From positions 1-19,369 of the forward strand of contig DHLZ01000267.1 in the NCBI GenBank assembly GCA_002405515.1: a DNA stretch of 19,369 bases, written 5' to 3'. The notes under the pieces are model-generated. The model was not told the origin of the DNA. It worked only from the letters and a program-made list of their open reading frames with translations, and made no database searches. Positions 1 through 7,057 of this stretch are shown piece after piece. This stretch comes from Planctomycetaceae bacterium UBA4655 (GTDB lineage Bacteria > Planctomycetota > Planctomycetia > Pirellulales > UBA1268). Within the stretch, counting starts at the first letter, position 1, and every line of letters starts with the position of its first letter. Position numbers and translations under genes: made by a program.

Positions 1-8
1 GGTATCTC

Positions 9-72
9 GCGCCTCGGGCTTCCGGGGTTTTCGCAACTCGGCCTGCAGGGAAACTTGCGCCTCGGGCTTCCG
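9..72 (-). repeat. Dispersed repeat, two reversed copies (module A' twice, module B' between)
   Basis: Reversed copies of the family core lie at 9-24 (partial) and 54-72 (full, reverse complement of CGGAAGCCCGAGGCGCAAG). Between them, 41-53 is the reverse complement of the B module (TTTCCCTGCAGGC). The same B'-then-A' order is seen again at the right edge of the window. The copies end 81 bases before the first gene. They are probably the tail of a larger repeat cluster that starts outside the window. Confidence 0.85.
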
Positions 73-153
73 TGGGACCGTGGTGCCGCTCAGTCAGCCG
101 AAAACCACTGTCAACAACATCGTGCTCGGGGTAGTAAGAAAGTAGGTTTCGCG

Positions 154-546
154 ATGCACCTGCCCCATCTTGTGCTCGGTATTCCGGCCACGGCCACCGC
201 CGAGGAGGCTCGGATCGCGTATCTCGACGCGGTGCGAAGGCATCCACCCGACCGCGAGCCGGAGCGGTTTCGGGCCCTGCACGCCGCGATGCAGGCGTTT
301 TGCGAGCCGCTCGAGGTTGCTGCGGCGCGGTTCGAGCCACCGTCGCAACGGCCCGACCTCGAGGCGATCGTCGCGGCCGCTGCCGCTCGCCCACCGCGGC
401 TGCCGGTGCGGTTTCTGCTCGCGCTTGGCAATGCTGCACCGGCAGGCAATGCTGCACCGAAAGCCAGTGCTGCACCGAAAGCCAGTGCTGCACCGAAAGC
501 CAGTGCTGCACCGAAAGCCAGTGCTGCAGCGGAAGGGGACGCATGA
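154..546 (+). CDS. J-domain-like small co-chaperone with AAPKAS-repeat tail
   Basis: A protein of 130 residues. Residues about 4-55 resemble a J domain: an LGIP start, a helix with AEEARIAYLDAVRR, a loop and a final helix around FRALHAAMQAF. J domains stimulate ATP hydrolysis by Hsp70, and the next two genes encode GrpE-like and Hsp70 proteins, so a partner role is likely. The invariant HPD tripeptide reads HPPD here, so canonical Hsp70 activation is uncertain. The C-terminal third is low complexity: 6-residue AAPKAS repeats encoded by an 18-bp tandem repeat. There is no Gly/Phe region, zinc domain or membrane segment. I chose the ATG at 154 because the J-like fold starts immediately after it; the open frame upstream runs into dispersed repeats. 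The stop overlaps the next start (ATGA), suggesting translational coupling. It could also be a J-like fold that has lost its J function. Confidence 0.75.
   Translation: MHLPHLVLGIPATATAEEARIAYLDAVRRHPPDREPERFRALHAAMQAFCEPLEVAAARFEPPSQRPDLEAIVAAAAARPPRLPVRFLLALGNAAPAGNAAPKASAAPKASAAPKASAAPKASAAAEGDA
433..530 (+). repeat. 18-bp tandem repeat inside the J-like gene
   Basis: The unit GCTGCACCGAAAGCCAGT is repeated exactly at 451-468, 469-486, 487-504 and 505-522. A diverged copy precedes it at 433-450 and a partial copy follows from 523. Each unit encodes AAPKAS, so gain or loss of units keeps the frame. Near-perfect identity suggests recent expansion and possible length variation between strains. 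Confidence 0.95.
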
Positions 547-1367
547 ACGACGAGGGAGAAGGATTGGACCAGGAATCTCCCGACGAGCACGGGCTGCTCG
601 GCGCGGCCGACATCGTGGCGGCGTTCACGGCGCTGCGGCACGAACTCAAGCTCCAGGTACGGGCCGGGCGTGAGTTTGCCGATCGGCTCGACCGCCTGGA
701 GACGGCCGTCGTCGCGGCCGCCCGGCAGACGCCGCCCGCCCCCGCCCCCGCCCCCGCCCCCGGCGACGCACTCCGCGGGCTGGCCCTCGCCCTCGCCGAG
801 ATCGAGGAGAGCCTCGAGCGGGCGACCGTCGCGTTGGCGGAGCAGGCCGAGAGCGTGAGCTTCGAGGCTGTCGCGGACGGGCAGGACGTCGAGGACGCAG
901 CGAGCGGGCCGCCTGAGGACGAGCAGCCGGCCGACGGCAGTTCCGTCGATTCCGCTGCGGCGTGGGACGACTGTCTCGCGCGGTCGCCACGGCTCGTTCG
1001 GTCGCTGGCAGCCGGTCTGCTCAAACGGCTCAGGGGGGTTTTTGACGAGGCGGTCGAGCAGGCGACCGAGGCCGGCCAAAGCCGCCTGGAGTCGGCCGAG
1101 CAATCGCTCGCCGCGGCCGCGACGGCGCTCGCCGACGCCGGGCAGGGCCTGGAGCTTTTGCTCGTGCGGACGCGGCGGCTGATGGCGCAGGCGGGCCTGC
1201 GGCGGATCGACGCGGTTCACGAGCCGTTCGATGCCGAGCGGATGCGGGCAGTGGACGTCGTCGAGGATGCCGACGTGCCCGAGGGGCATGTGGCCGAGCA
1301 ATACCGGCCAGGCTACCTGCTCAACGGCACGGTGCTGCGGCCGGCAGAGGTGAAGGTGTCACGATGA
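543..1367 (+). CDS. grpE: GrpE-like nucleotide exchange factor
   Basis: A protein of 274 residues, longer than typical GrpE (about 200). The C-terminal part from about residue 219 fits the GrpE beta domain: a GLRRIDAVHEPFDAERMRAV stretch, then DVPEG, and the ending YRPGYLLNGTVLRPAEVKVS, close to the family's GY-x-L-x-x-x-VLRPA-x-V-x-V signature. The middle is rich in Ala, Glu and Leu and probably forms the long dimeric helix. An Ala-Pro hinge at about residues 64-73 and an acidic low-complexity stretch at about 114-135 interrupt it, which ordinary GrpE lacks. GrpE releases ADP from DnaK, and a DnaK-type gene follows 27 bases downstream. The start ATG shares bases with the upstream stop (ATGA). 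It is probably a paralogue dedicated to the adjacent Hsp70; whether the genome has another GrpE cannot be seen here. Confidence 0.85.
   Translation: MNDEGEGLDQESPDEHGLLGAADIVAAFTALRHELKLQVRAGREFADRLDRLETAVVAAARQTPPAPAPAPAPGDALRGLALALAEIEESLERATVALAEQAESVSFEAVADGQDVEDAASGPPEDEQPADGSSVDSAAAWDDCLARSPRLVRSLAAGLLKRLRGVFDEAVEQATEAGQSRLESAEQSLAAAATALADAGQGLELLLVRTRRLMAQAGLRRIDAVHEPFDAERMRAVDVVEDADVPEGHVAEQYRPGYLLNGTVLRPAEVKVSR
734..762 (+). repeat. 6-bp repeat encoding an Ala-Pro hinge
   Basis: Consecutive CCCGCC-like hexamers encode alternating Ala and Pro in the GrpE-like protein. It is a short simple repeat that makes a stiff linker between two helical parts. Confidence 0.8.
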
Positions 1368-1394
1368 CGACAGAGAGTAGACAACGGAGGGTAG

Positions 1395-3185
1395 ATGACG
1401 CACATGCATGACGAAACGATCAGCTCGCCGGTGATCGGCATCGACCTGGGGACGACCAACAGCGTGGTCGCCGTCTGCCTTGACGGCCGGCCGCGGGTTC
1501 TCGAGGAGGAGGGCAACGCACTCGTGCCATCGGTGGTGGGCCTGGCCGCCGATGGCCGGCTGCTCGTTGGGGAGGCGGCACGCAACCAGCTTGCGGCCTT
1601 TCCAGACCGCACGATCGCCTCGGTGAAGCGGAGAATGGGGCAGGCCGTGAAGCTTTCACTGGCCGGCACGGACTATACGCCCCAGGAGATCAGCGCCGTG
1701 ATCCTGCGGTCGCTCAAGGAGCGGGCCGAGCGGGCCCTGGGCTGCCCGGTGAGCCGCGCGGTGATCACCGTGCCGGCCTTCTTCGACGAGCCGCAGCGAC
1801 AGGCCACCCTGGAGGCGGGCCGGCTCGCCGGTCTCACCGTGGAGCGGATCATCAACGAGCCGACCGCCGCCAGCCTCGTCTACCACGCCGGCTCGACAGA
1901 CAGGCGGCACGTGATCGTCTATGACCTCGGCGGCGGCACGTTCGACGTCTCGATCGTGCGGATCGAGCGGGGCGTGGTGGAGGTGCTCTCGAGCAAGGGA
2001 GACACGAGCCTTGGCGGCGACGACTTCGACGAGCTGCTCGCCCGCCACGTCGCCGCCCGCTTCCAGCAGGAGCACGACCACGATCTCATGGCCGACGCCG
2101 GCACCCGCTGGCGGCTGCTCACCGCGTGCGAACGGGCCAAGTGCGCGCTTTCCACGGCGGCGAGCGTGCAGGTCGTGGAGGAGTTCATCGTCATGGTCCG
2201 CGGCCGGCGGGTCAGCCTCGACGTGGAAGTGGCCCGTCATGAATACGACGAACTGATCTCGGGCCTCGTCGATCGCACGATCGGCTGCGTGGACACGGCG
2301 ATCCGCGACTCGGGGCTCGCGCTCTCGCAGATCGACGAGCTGATCCTGGTGGGCGGCTCGACCCGCACGCCGCTGGTGCAGCAGCGGCTCCGCGACGAGC
2401 TGCGCCGGGAGCCGCGGTGGAGCGTGGACCCCGACCTCGCCGTGGCGCTCGGGGCGGCCACGCAGGCCGCTTCGATCGCGGGCCAGGCGGTCGGACCGGT
2501 GCTCGTGGACGTCGCCACCCACACACTCGGCATTGCCGCGGTCTGCGGCAGCCCGTGGAGCGAACAGCTCTCGTTCGTGCCGATCCTGCGACGCAACTCG
2601 CCGCTCCCGGCCCGCTACGAGGACCTCTTTTCCACGCACGGCGACGATCAAGACCTGGCCCTCATTCCGGTCTTACAGGGAGAAAGCCCGCGGCTCGAGG
2701 AAAACCGCGAGATCGGCCGCCTGAAGCTCGAGGGGCTCAACGCCTCGGCCGACTGCGACGGGAAGATCCTGGTGCGGTTCGAGCTGTCACTCGACGGCAC
2801 GCTCCAGGTCATGGCCGTGGAGAGCCGCTCGGGCATCTCGCAGCGGCTGGCGATCGTCGGAGCGCTCTCGCGAATGCAGGAAAAGGATGCCTCGGCCGCG
2901 GCGGAGCGTCTCGCCGCCCTCACCGGGGTGGCCATGCTACCGGCTGATGACGCCGGCGGCTTCGAGGCCGGGCGGCACGAGCCGGCGACCGCGTCGGCCG
3001 GTCGGCCTCACGAGGCGGTCGTCCGCCGGGCCCGGCAGGCGCTTCCCGGGCTTGGGCCCGAAGACACCGCCGACGTCGAACGGCTGCTGCGGCTGATCGA
3101 GGAGGCGGCCATCGCCGGCGACGAGCCGCTGCTTGGAGGCTTGGTTGCCGAGCTCGACGACCTGCTCTTCTACGCGGCCGGCTGA
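1395..3185 (+). CDS. Divergent Hsp70/DnaK-family chaperone
   Basis: A protein of 596 residues (DnaK is about 640). The ATPase domain is complete: phosphate-1 loop IGIDLGTTNS at about 14-23, NEPTAAS at about 154-160, phosphate-2 loop VYDLGGGTFDVSI at about 175-187, and adenosine motif LILVGGSTRTP at about 316-326. The linker and beta substrate domain follow (VDVATHTLGI at about 371-380, LRRNSPLP at about 398-405, GRLKLEGL at about 441-448). The helical lid is short, at about 540-592, and a Gly/Ala-rich break precedes it. There is no EEVD-like tail. The start at 1395 has GGAGGG at 1386-1391, rather close; the ATG at 1404 is an alternative. It lies in an operon with its own J-like and GrpE-like genes and a zinc-ribbon gene 13 bases downstream. 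The divergence and short lid suggest a specialised paralogue rather than the housekeeping DnaK; its clients are unknown. Confidence 0.95.
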   Translation: MTHMHDETISSPVIGIDLGTTNSVVAVCLDGRPRVLEEEGNALVPSVVGLAADGRLLVGEAARNQLAAFPDRTIASVKRRMGQAVKLSLAGTDYTPQEISAVILRSLKERAERALGCPVSRAVITVPAFFDEPQRQATLEAGRLAGLTVERIINEPTAASLVYHAGSTDRRHVIVYDLGGGTFDVSIVRIERGVVEVLSSKGDTSLGGDDFDELLARHVAARFQQEHDHDLMADAGTRWRLLTACERAKCALSTAASVQVVEEFIVMVRGRRVSLDVEVARHEYDELISGLVDRTIGCVDTAIRDSGLALSQIDELILVGGSTRTPLVQQRLRDELRREPRWSVDPDLAVALGAATQAASIAGQAVGPVLVDVATHTLGIAAVCGSPWSEQLSFVPILRRNSPLPARYEDLFSTHGDDQDLALIPVLQGESPRLEENREIGRLKLEGLNASADCDGKILVRFELSLDGTLQVMAVESRSGISQRLAIVGALSRMQEKDASAAAERLAALTGVAMLPADDAGGFEAGRHEPATASAGRPHEAVVRRARQALPGLGPEDTADVERLLRLIEEAAIAGDEPLLGGLVAELDDLLFYAAG

Positions 3186-3198
3186 CGGGGGCGACTGG

Positions 3199-3423
3199 AT
3201 GATCGAACCGGCAGCTGACGACTTCGCGATCGAGTGCCCTGTCTGTCGGGCGGGCCAGTCGCCCCGCGATATCTGCCGCCGCTGCGGGGCCGATCTTGCC
3301 CTCTTCGTGAGGGCGGTCGCGAGCCGGCGGACCGCCCGTCGCCGCCTCGAGCGGGCGATCATGACCGGAGATCCCGACGCGACGGCGCGGCTCCGCAGCT
3401 ACCTCGAATGGTTGGGTGGTTAG
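3199..3423 (+). CDS. Small zinc-ribbon protein of the Hsp70 operon
   Basis: A protein of 74 residues. Cys13-Pro-Val-Cys16 and Cys26-Arg-Arg-Cys29 form a CxxC-x9-CxxC pattern typical of a small zinc ribbon. Two Arg-rich helices follow (about 34-56 and 59-72), the second resembling a TPR-like helix pair. The start ATG at 3199 lies 13 bases after the Hsp70 stop; the open frame before it overlaps the Hsp70 gene. Its place as last gene in the chaperone operon suggests a part in the same system, perhaps client or partner binding, since zinc domains in DnaJ bind substrate. That is inference; I recognise no named family. Confidence 0.75.
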   Translation: MIEPAADDFAIECPVCRAGQSPRDICRRCGADLALFVRAVASRRTARRRLERAIMTGDPDATARLRSYLEWLGG

Positions 3424-3441
3424 GCGGATAGGTGCGCTAAA

Positions 3442-3597
3442 CGGAAGCCCGAGGCGCAAGCCGAGAGGGAGCTTGACGAGGCGCAAAAAGGCGGCGTCGA
3501 GTCACTCAGAAACGCTCACAATCGATGCTGTTTTGCCAAACCATCCGGTTCTTGGCGCAACCCTGACGCCCCTCTCGGCTTGCGCCTCGGGCTTCCG
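3442..3597. repeat. 156-bp inverted-repeat element, copy 1 (MITE-like or terminator-like)
   Basis: The left end is A (3442-3460) followed by C (CCGAGAGGG), and the right end is its reverse complement. The first 28 bases match perfectly, and one more complementary pair (A/T) lies just outside. The interior aligns without gaps to the element at 19172-19327, which has the same length; by eye about 22 of 156 bases differ. The longest shared interior block reads GCTGTTTTGCCAAA. No target-site duplication is obvious. It sits between two convergent genes, so its RNA could fold into a long stem and act as a two-way terminator. Confidence 0.9.
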
Positions 3598-3603
3598 TAG
3601 GGA

Positions 3604-3696
3604 GCGTGGGCGCGTGGGCGGGCGCGTGGGCGGGCGCGTGGACGGGCGGCGTGGACGGGCGCGTGGGCGGCAGCGTGGGCGGGAGCGTGGATGGGC
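3604..3696. repeat. 12-bp GC-rich minisatellite
   Basis: About seven and a half units of GCGTGGGCGGGC with small variations, starting 6 bases after the 156-bp element and ending 9 bases before the stop codon of the ketoreductase. I found no credible gene in it. Replication slippage is the likely origin. Confidence 0.85.
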
Positions 3697-3705
3697 GGCG
3701 GGCTG

Positions 3706-4458
3706 TCAGCTGGAGCCGCCGTCGATCGGGAGGATCTGGCCCGTGATGAAGGCGGCGCGGCGGCTCGTGAGAAAGTCGATCGCGCCGACGATGTCGGCGG
3801 GGGTTCCGAGGCGGCCAAGCGGCGTGCGACGCTCGATGCGGTGGCGGTGTTCCTCCGGCAGGCTCGCCGAGAGATCCGTCGCGAGGAAGCCGGGGGCGAT
3901 CGCGTTGACGCGGATGCCGCGGGGGCCCAGCTCGCGGGCGAGGTTTCTCGCGAAGCCCTCGAGGCCCGCTTTCGTCGCGGCGTAGACCGACAGCCCCGGC
4001 GAGCCGTGCGTGGCGACCACCGACGAGATCACGACGATCGACCGGCCGTCGGCAGCCGCGGCGTCGGCTGGTTTGGCCGGGCCGCCGAGCATCGCGCGGA
4101 CGGCCTCACGGACGAGCAGGATCGTGCCGCGGAGGTTTACGGCGAGCATGTGGTCGATCTCGTCGTCTCGCATCATGGCGAGCACGCCCTCGTAGGCGAC
4201 CGCCGCATTCGCGATGCAGTGGGTGATGCCGCCGAAACGGTCGGCCGCGGTGCGCACAAACGCCTGCACGGCGCCGGAGTCGGCGGCGTCGAACGTGGCC
4301 GTGAGGAGCCGGTCAGGATACTTGGCGGCGAGGGCGGCAAGCTCGGCGGAGCTCGATCGCGAGAAGGTGGCGACATGGTCGCCGCGGGCGAGCAGCCGCT
4401 CGACGGTTGCCAGGCCCAGGCCGCGTGAACCGCCGGAGATGAGCGACGTTGCGGTCAT
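3706..4458 (-). CDS. SDR-family ketoreductase, FabG-like
   Basis: A protein of 250 residues, the usual length of a classical short-chain dehydrogenase. The N-terminal dinucleotide loop is GGSRGLG (9-15), then NAA (84-86). The catalytic set is Asn108, Ser146, Tyr159 and Lys163 (YAATK). APGF at 188-191 and the end ITGQILPIDGG are as in FabG. FabG reduces 3-oxoacyl-ACP to 3-hydroxyacyl-ACP with NADPH. It is the last gene of the polysaccharide operon, 48 bases after an acyl ligase, with an ACP gene just before that. Reduction of an ACP-bound acyl group is therefore more likely than action on a sugar, but a sugar ketoreductase cannot be excluded. Confidence 0.93.
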   Translation of the reverse strand: MTATSLISGGSRGLGLATVERLLARGDHVATFSRSSSAELAALAAKYPDRLLTATFDAADSGAVQAFVRTAADRFGGITHCIANAAVAYEGVLAMMRDDEIDHMLAVNLRGTILLVREAVRAMLGGPAKPADAAAADGRSIVVISSVVATHGSPGLSVYAATKAGLEGFARNLARELGPRGIRVNAIAPGFLATDLSASLPEEHRHRIERRTPLGRLGTPADIVGAIDFLTSRRAAFITGQILPIDGGSS

Positions 4459-4506
4459 GGGGCTGCGGTCATGCTGCTGCGTTCATCGGGCTTGCGGCAC
4501 GCGTCG

Positions 4507-5907
4507 CTAGCGGCCGCGGCGGGGAGTCTTGCCGGCGGCGGTCGTCGCCGTTTTCTCAACGCAATCGACCACCCGCGGCACGGCGTGGGGTTCGAGCTTC
4601 TCGCGGCACCGCGCGATCGCGGCATCGCGAATACGCCCGCCATCCGCCTCGGCTGCCGGCACGATCTCCGCGGCCACCAGCTCCCCGGTGATCGGGCTGG
4701 GCACCGCGTAGACCCTCGCCTCGACGACGCCAGGCACGTCGCGGAGCACCTCCTCGACCCGCTTCGGATAAACCTTCGCCCCGCCGACGACGATCACGTC
4801 GCTTCGCCTGCCGACGAACTCGTAGCGGTCGCCCGTCTGCTCGACCAGGTCGCCCGTGGCCACCTCGGCCGTGTCGCGGTGGAGCTGCACGAGCAGTTCG
4901 CCGTCGCGACGCACGCGGACATGCGCCCCGCCCGGCAGCGACTTGCCGATCCACGCGGCCGGGAAGCCCGCCTTGCCGTCGGTGACGCGAAACACTTCCC
5001 CAAGCTCTGTCGTGGCGTAGACCTGCGTCACCTTCGCCCGCGGAAACACCTCCTGAACCATCTCGAGCAGCGGTCCGTCGGCCGCCTCGCCGCCGAGCGT
5101 GATCCGCTCCACCACGTTGCCCGAGAGCAGGTCGCGGTCGGCGGAGGTGAGCACGCGGCGAAGGAGCGTGGGAGTGCCTGGAAGGATCGCGACCTCGTCG
5201 TCCACCACCGCGCGGACGACCGTGTCGGGATCACGGCTGGCGGGCACGACGATCCGACCGCCCGTGAGCAGGGCCTGGAGCCAGACCTGGATGCCGGCCC
5301 ACCGAGTCGCGTCGTAGACCAAAAGCCAGCCGCGGCCCTGCCACTGCTCGGCGAGCCTCGCGGCCGCCAGGAGCGAATCCCAGGAGTGGTCCACGAGCTT
5401 CGGCGGGCCGCTCGTGCCGCTCGTTGCCACGACGATGCGGGGGGGCACCGTCTCGAACTCGCTCCGCGGCAGCGTGCCCGGGGGAAGGTCGGGAACGATG
5501 AGCGAGTCGTCGAGGATGAGCCAGTCGTGAAGCTCGCCGATCAGATCGCGGGCGTCTTCGGCGAGGATCGCAAGCGGCACATGCTGCCGGCCGCAGGCCG
5601 CCGCGATCGCGATGAGCGACTCCACCCGCTTCGCGCGGGCGACGATGCCGATCGGACGGGTCTCGGCGAGCCTCGCTTCCAGCTGCGTGATGCGGCGGGC
5701 GAGATTCGCGTAGTCGGTCGTCGATCGCTGGTAGAGCGTGGAGGTGGAGCCGATGTTCACGCCCGCGCTCGAGACGATCGCGGCCCGATCCGGCACCTCC
5801 GCCGCGACCGCGCAGATCGCCGTGGCGAGCCGGTCTTCCACCGGGGCATCGAGGATCGTGGGGAAGAGATGGGAAAGCGACACGGCATCGGCCGATGCGA
5901 TGGTCAT
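4507..5907 (-). CDS. AMP-dependent acyl ligase (ANL superfamily)
   Basis: A protein of 466 residues, short for the family (about 500-560). It has the ANL core motifs: the P-loop ATSGTSGPPK at 161-170, YATTELG at 297-303, TGD at 351-353, GRRSDVIVVGG at 366-376, KVYPKRVEE at 378-386 and a C-terminal AAGK whose Lys460 matches the adenylation lysine. These enzymes activate a carboxylic acid as acyl-AMP and pass it to CoA or to an ACP phosphopantetheine. The ACP gene is directly upstream with ATGA overlap, so loading that ACP is the natural guess. The N-terminal domain is small, which suggests a small acyl substrate; that is a weak inference. Similar ligase-ACP pairs occur in exosortase-associated exopolysaccharide clusters and in O-antigen loci that acylate amino sugars. 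Confidence 0.93.
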   Translation of the reverse strand: MTIASADAVSLSHLFPTILDAPVEDRLATAICAVAAEVPDRAAIVSSAGVNIGSTSTLYQRSTTDYANLARRITQLEARLAETRPIGIVARAKRVESLIAIAAACGRQHVPLAILAEDARDLIGELHDWLILDDSLIVPDLPPGTLPRSEFETVPPRIVVATSGTSGPPKLVDHSWDSLLAAARLAEQWQGRGWLLVYDATRWAGIQVWLQALLTGGRIVVPASRDPDTVVRAVVDDEVAILPGTPTLLRRVLTSADRDLLSGNVVERITLGGEAADGPLLEMVQEVFPRAKVTQVYATTELGEVFRVTDGKAGFPAAWIGKSLPGGAHVRVRRDGELLVQLHRDTAEVATGDLVEQTGDRYEFVGRRSDVIVVGGAKVYPKRVEEVLRDVPGVVEARVYAVPSPITGELVAAEIVPAAEADGGRIRDAAIARCREKLEPHAVPRVVDCVEKTATTAAGKTPRRGR

Positions 5908-6245
5908 TTTTCGGAAACCCTTTCGGAAAAATCCGCCTGATTCGTGAACTGGTTGGACGTCGCGGCGACAGCCCGTTCGTAGAGCGACACAAGATCGCCC
6001 ACCGTGCGGATCGCCGGACGGCCGCCCTCCGCCGGCGCCGTCCTGAACGGATCAACCGCAAGGGTACGCTCCAAGATCACCACCGTCTGCGCGAGATCGA
6101 GCGAATCGAGGCCGATGTCGGCCGAGAGAAGCGTGGAAGGCTCGAGAGGCCGGGGGGATCGGCCCGTGTCGCGAAGGACGGCGGCAATCGAGGCCGACAC
6201 TGCGGAAAAGACGTCGCGGGTGGTATTGGACACGGGCGGGGTCAT
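5904..6245 (-). CDS. Acyl carrier protein
   Basis: A protein of 113 residues, longer than FabD-pathway ACP (about 78). The phosphopantetheine site is IGLDSLDLAQ with Ser48. Helix 1 (about 11-27) and the later helices are recognisable, but a Pro/Ala/Gly-rich loop at about 65-80 and a polar tail after about 96 are extra. The prosthetic arm of an ACP holds an acyl chain as a thioester. Both ends overlap neighbours by 4 bases (ATGA with the sugar transferase upstream and with the ligase downstream), so it is probably made in step with them. It is likely a dedicated carrier rather than the housekeeping AcpP. Confidence 0.92.
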   Translation of the reverse strand: MTPPVSNTTRDVFSAVSASIAAVLRDTGRSPRPLEPSTLLSADIGLDSLDLAQTVVILERTLAVDPFRTAPAEGGRPAIRTVGDLVSLYERAVAATSNQFTNQADFSERVSEK

Positions 6246-7036
6246 GTTCGGCGATTCGGCTCATCCGGAAGCCCGAGGCGCGAGCCGAGAGGGGCGGTGG
6301 CGTGGCGTTGGGGAGAGGGCCGGTAATCGGGGTTGTATTCGGGCATGGTGGGGTTGCCGGGGGCGGAGATGCCGCGGCCGGTGACGGCCTGGACGAGTAT
6401 TTGACCGGTCGTGCGGGCGACGATCCAGAGATCGACCAGCGGCCCGTACCAGCGGCCGAGCATCTCGACGTAGCGAACGTCCAGTTCGAGCCGTTCGGGC
6501 CAGGCCACCGCGTTGCGGCCGTGGATCTGGGCCCAGCCGGTGAGCCCGGGCCTCACGAGCAGCCTCGCGGCTTCCCTGCTCGAATAGCGGGAGAGATACC
6601 GCTCCGGCAGCGGCCGCGGGCCGACGAGGCTCATGTCGCCGATCACGACGTTGGCAAGCTGCGGCAGTTCGTCGAGGCTCGTTCGCCGCAGCAGCCTGCC
6701 GAACGGCGTGAGCCGGTCGCCGTCGCCCGACCCGTCGGCGTCGGCGTCACCTTCGCGAGCCGGCAGCATCGAGCGAAACTTCACGAGCGTGAACGGCACG
6801 CCGTCGCGACCGCTTCGCTTGTCGAAGAAAAAGATCGGCCTCCCCATCGCGAGCCACACGATCACGGCCGTCACGAGGATCACGGGCGCGAGGCACACGA
6901 GCAAAACGATTCCCGCCACGAGATCGCATGCCCGCTTCAGGCCCAGCGCATAGAGGCTGTCGGGCCGCGCCGGGGCGGGCCGGCTGGCGGCAGCGGGCTT
7001 GGCGGGCATGTCGGGAACCGAAAGGGCGGCGGGCAT
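6242..7036 (-). CDS. Initiating sugar-1-phosphate transferase (PglC/WcaJ C-terminal type)
   Basis: A protein of 264 residues, corresponding to the bare catalytic module of the monotopic phosphoglycosyl transferases. The Pro/Ala N-tail is followed by a re-entrant hydrophobic helix at about 37-64. The motifs are FTLVKFRSM (82-90), the catalytic Asp122-Glu123 in SLDELPQL, GDMSLVGPRPLP (133-144) and RPGLTGWAQIHGRN (162-175). It moves a sugar phosphate from a UDP-sugar to undecaprenyl phosphate at the inner membrane. Oddities: an acidic Asp/Gly insert at about 97-107, and the final stretch (about residues 246-257) is encoded by a dispersed repeat, so the tail was apparently added by repeat insertion. 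The stop still overlaps the ACP start (ATGA). Start at 7036, 21 bases after the upstream gene. Confidence 0.95.
   Translation of the reverse strand: MPAALSVPDMPAKPAAASRPAPARPDSLYALGLKRACDLVAGIVLLVCLAPVILVTAVIVWLAMGRPIFFFDKRSGRDGVPFTLVKFRSMLPAREGDADADGSGDGDRLTPFGRLLRRTSLDELPQLANVVIGDMSLVGPRPLPERYLSRYSSREAARLLVRPGLTGWAQIHGRNAVAWPERLELDVRYVEMLGRWYGPLVDLWIVARTTGQILVQAVTGRGISAPGNPTMPEYNPDYRPSPQRHATAPLGSRLGLPDEPNRRT
6266..6300 (+). repeat. Dispersed repeat copy (A then C) inside a coding sequence
   Basis: CGGAAGCCCGAGGCGCGAG (one change from the consensus) is followed by CCGAGAGGGG. It lies inside the 3' end of the sugar transferase gene on the opposite strand. Only one half is present, with no partner in inverted orientation nearby. 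Confidence 0.88.
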
Positions 7037-7057
7037 GGGGCTTCGACGGCGAGAGCT

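Noticed and set aside
108..137. A sigma-70-like promoter before the J-like gene (CTGTCA, 18 bases, TAGTAA)
   Set aside because: Each box matches only four of six positions and the spacing is not ideal; such matches are expected by chance.
4471..5940. 489-codon open frame on the + strand opposite the acyl ligase
   Set aside because: The composition is that of an antisense shadow, and the ligase on the minus strand has all family motifs.
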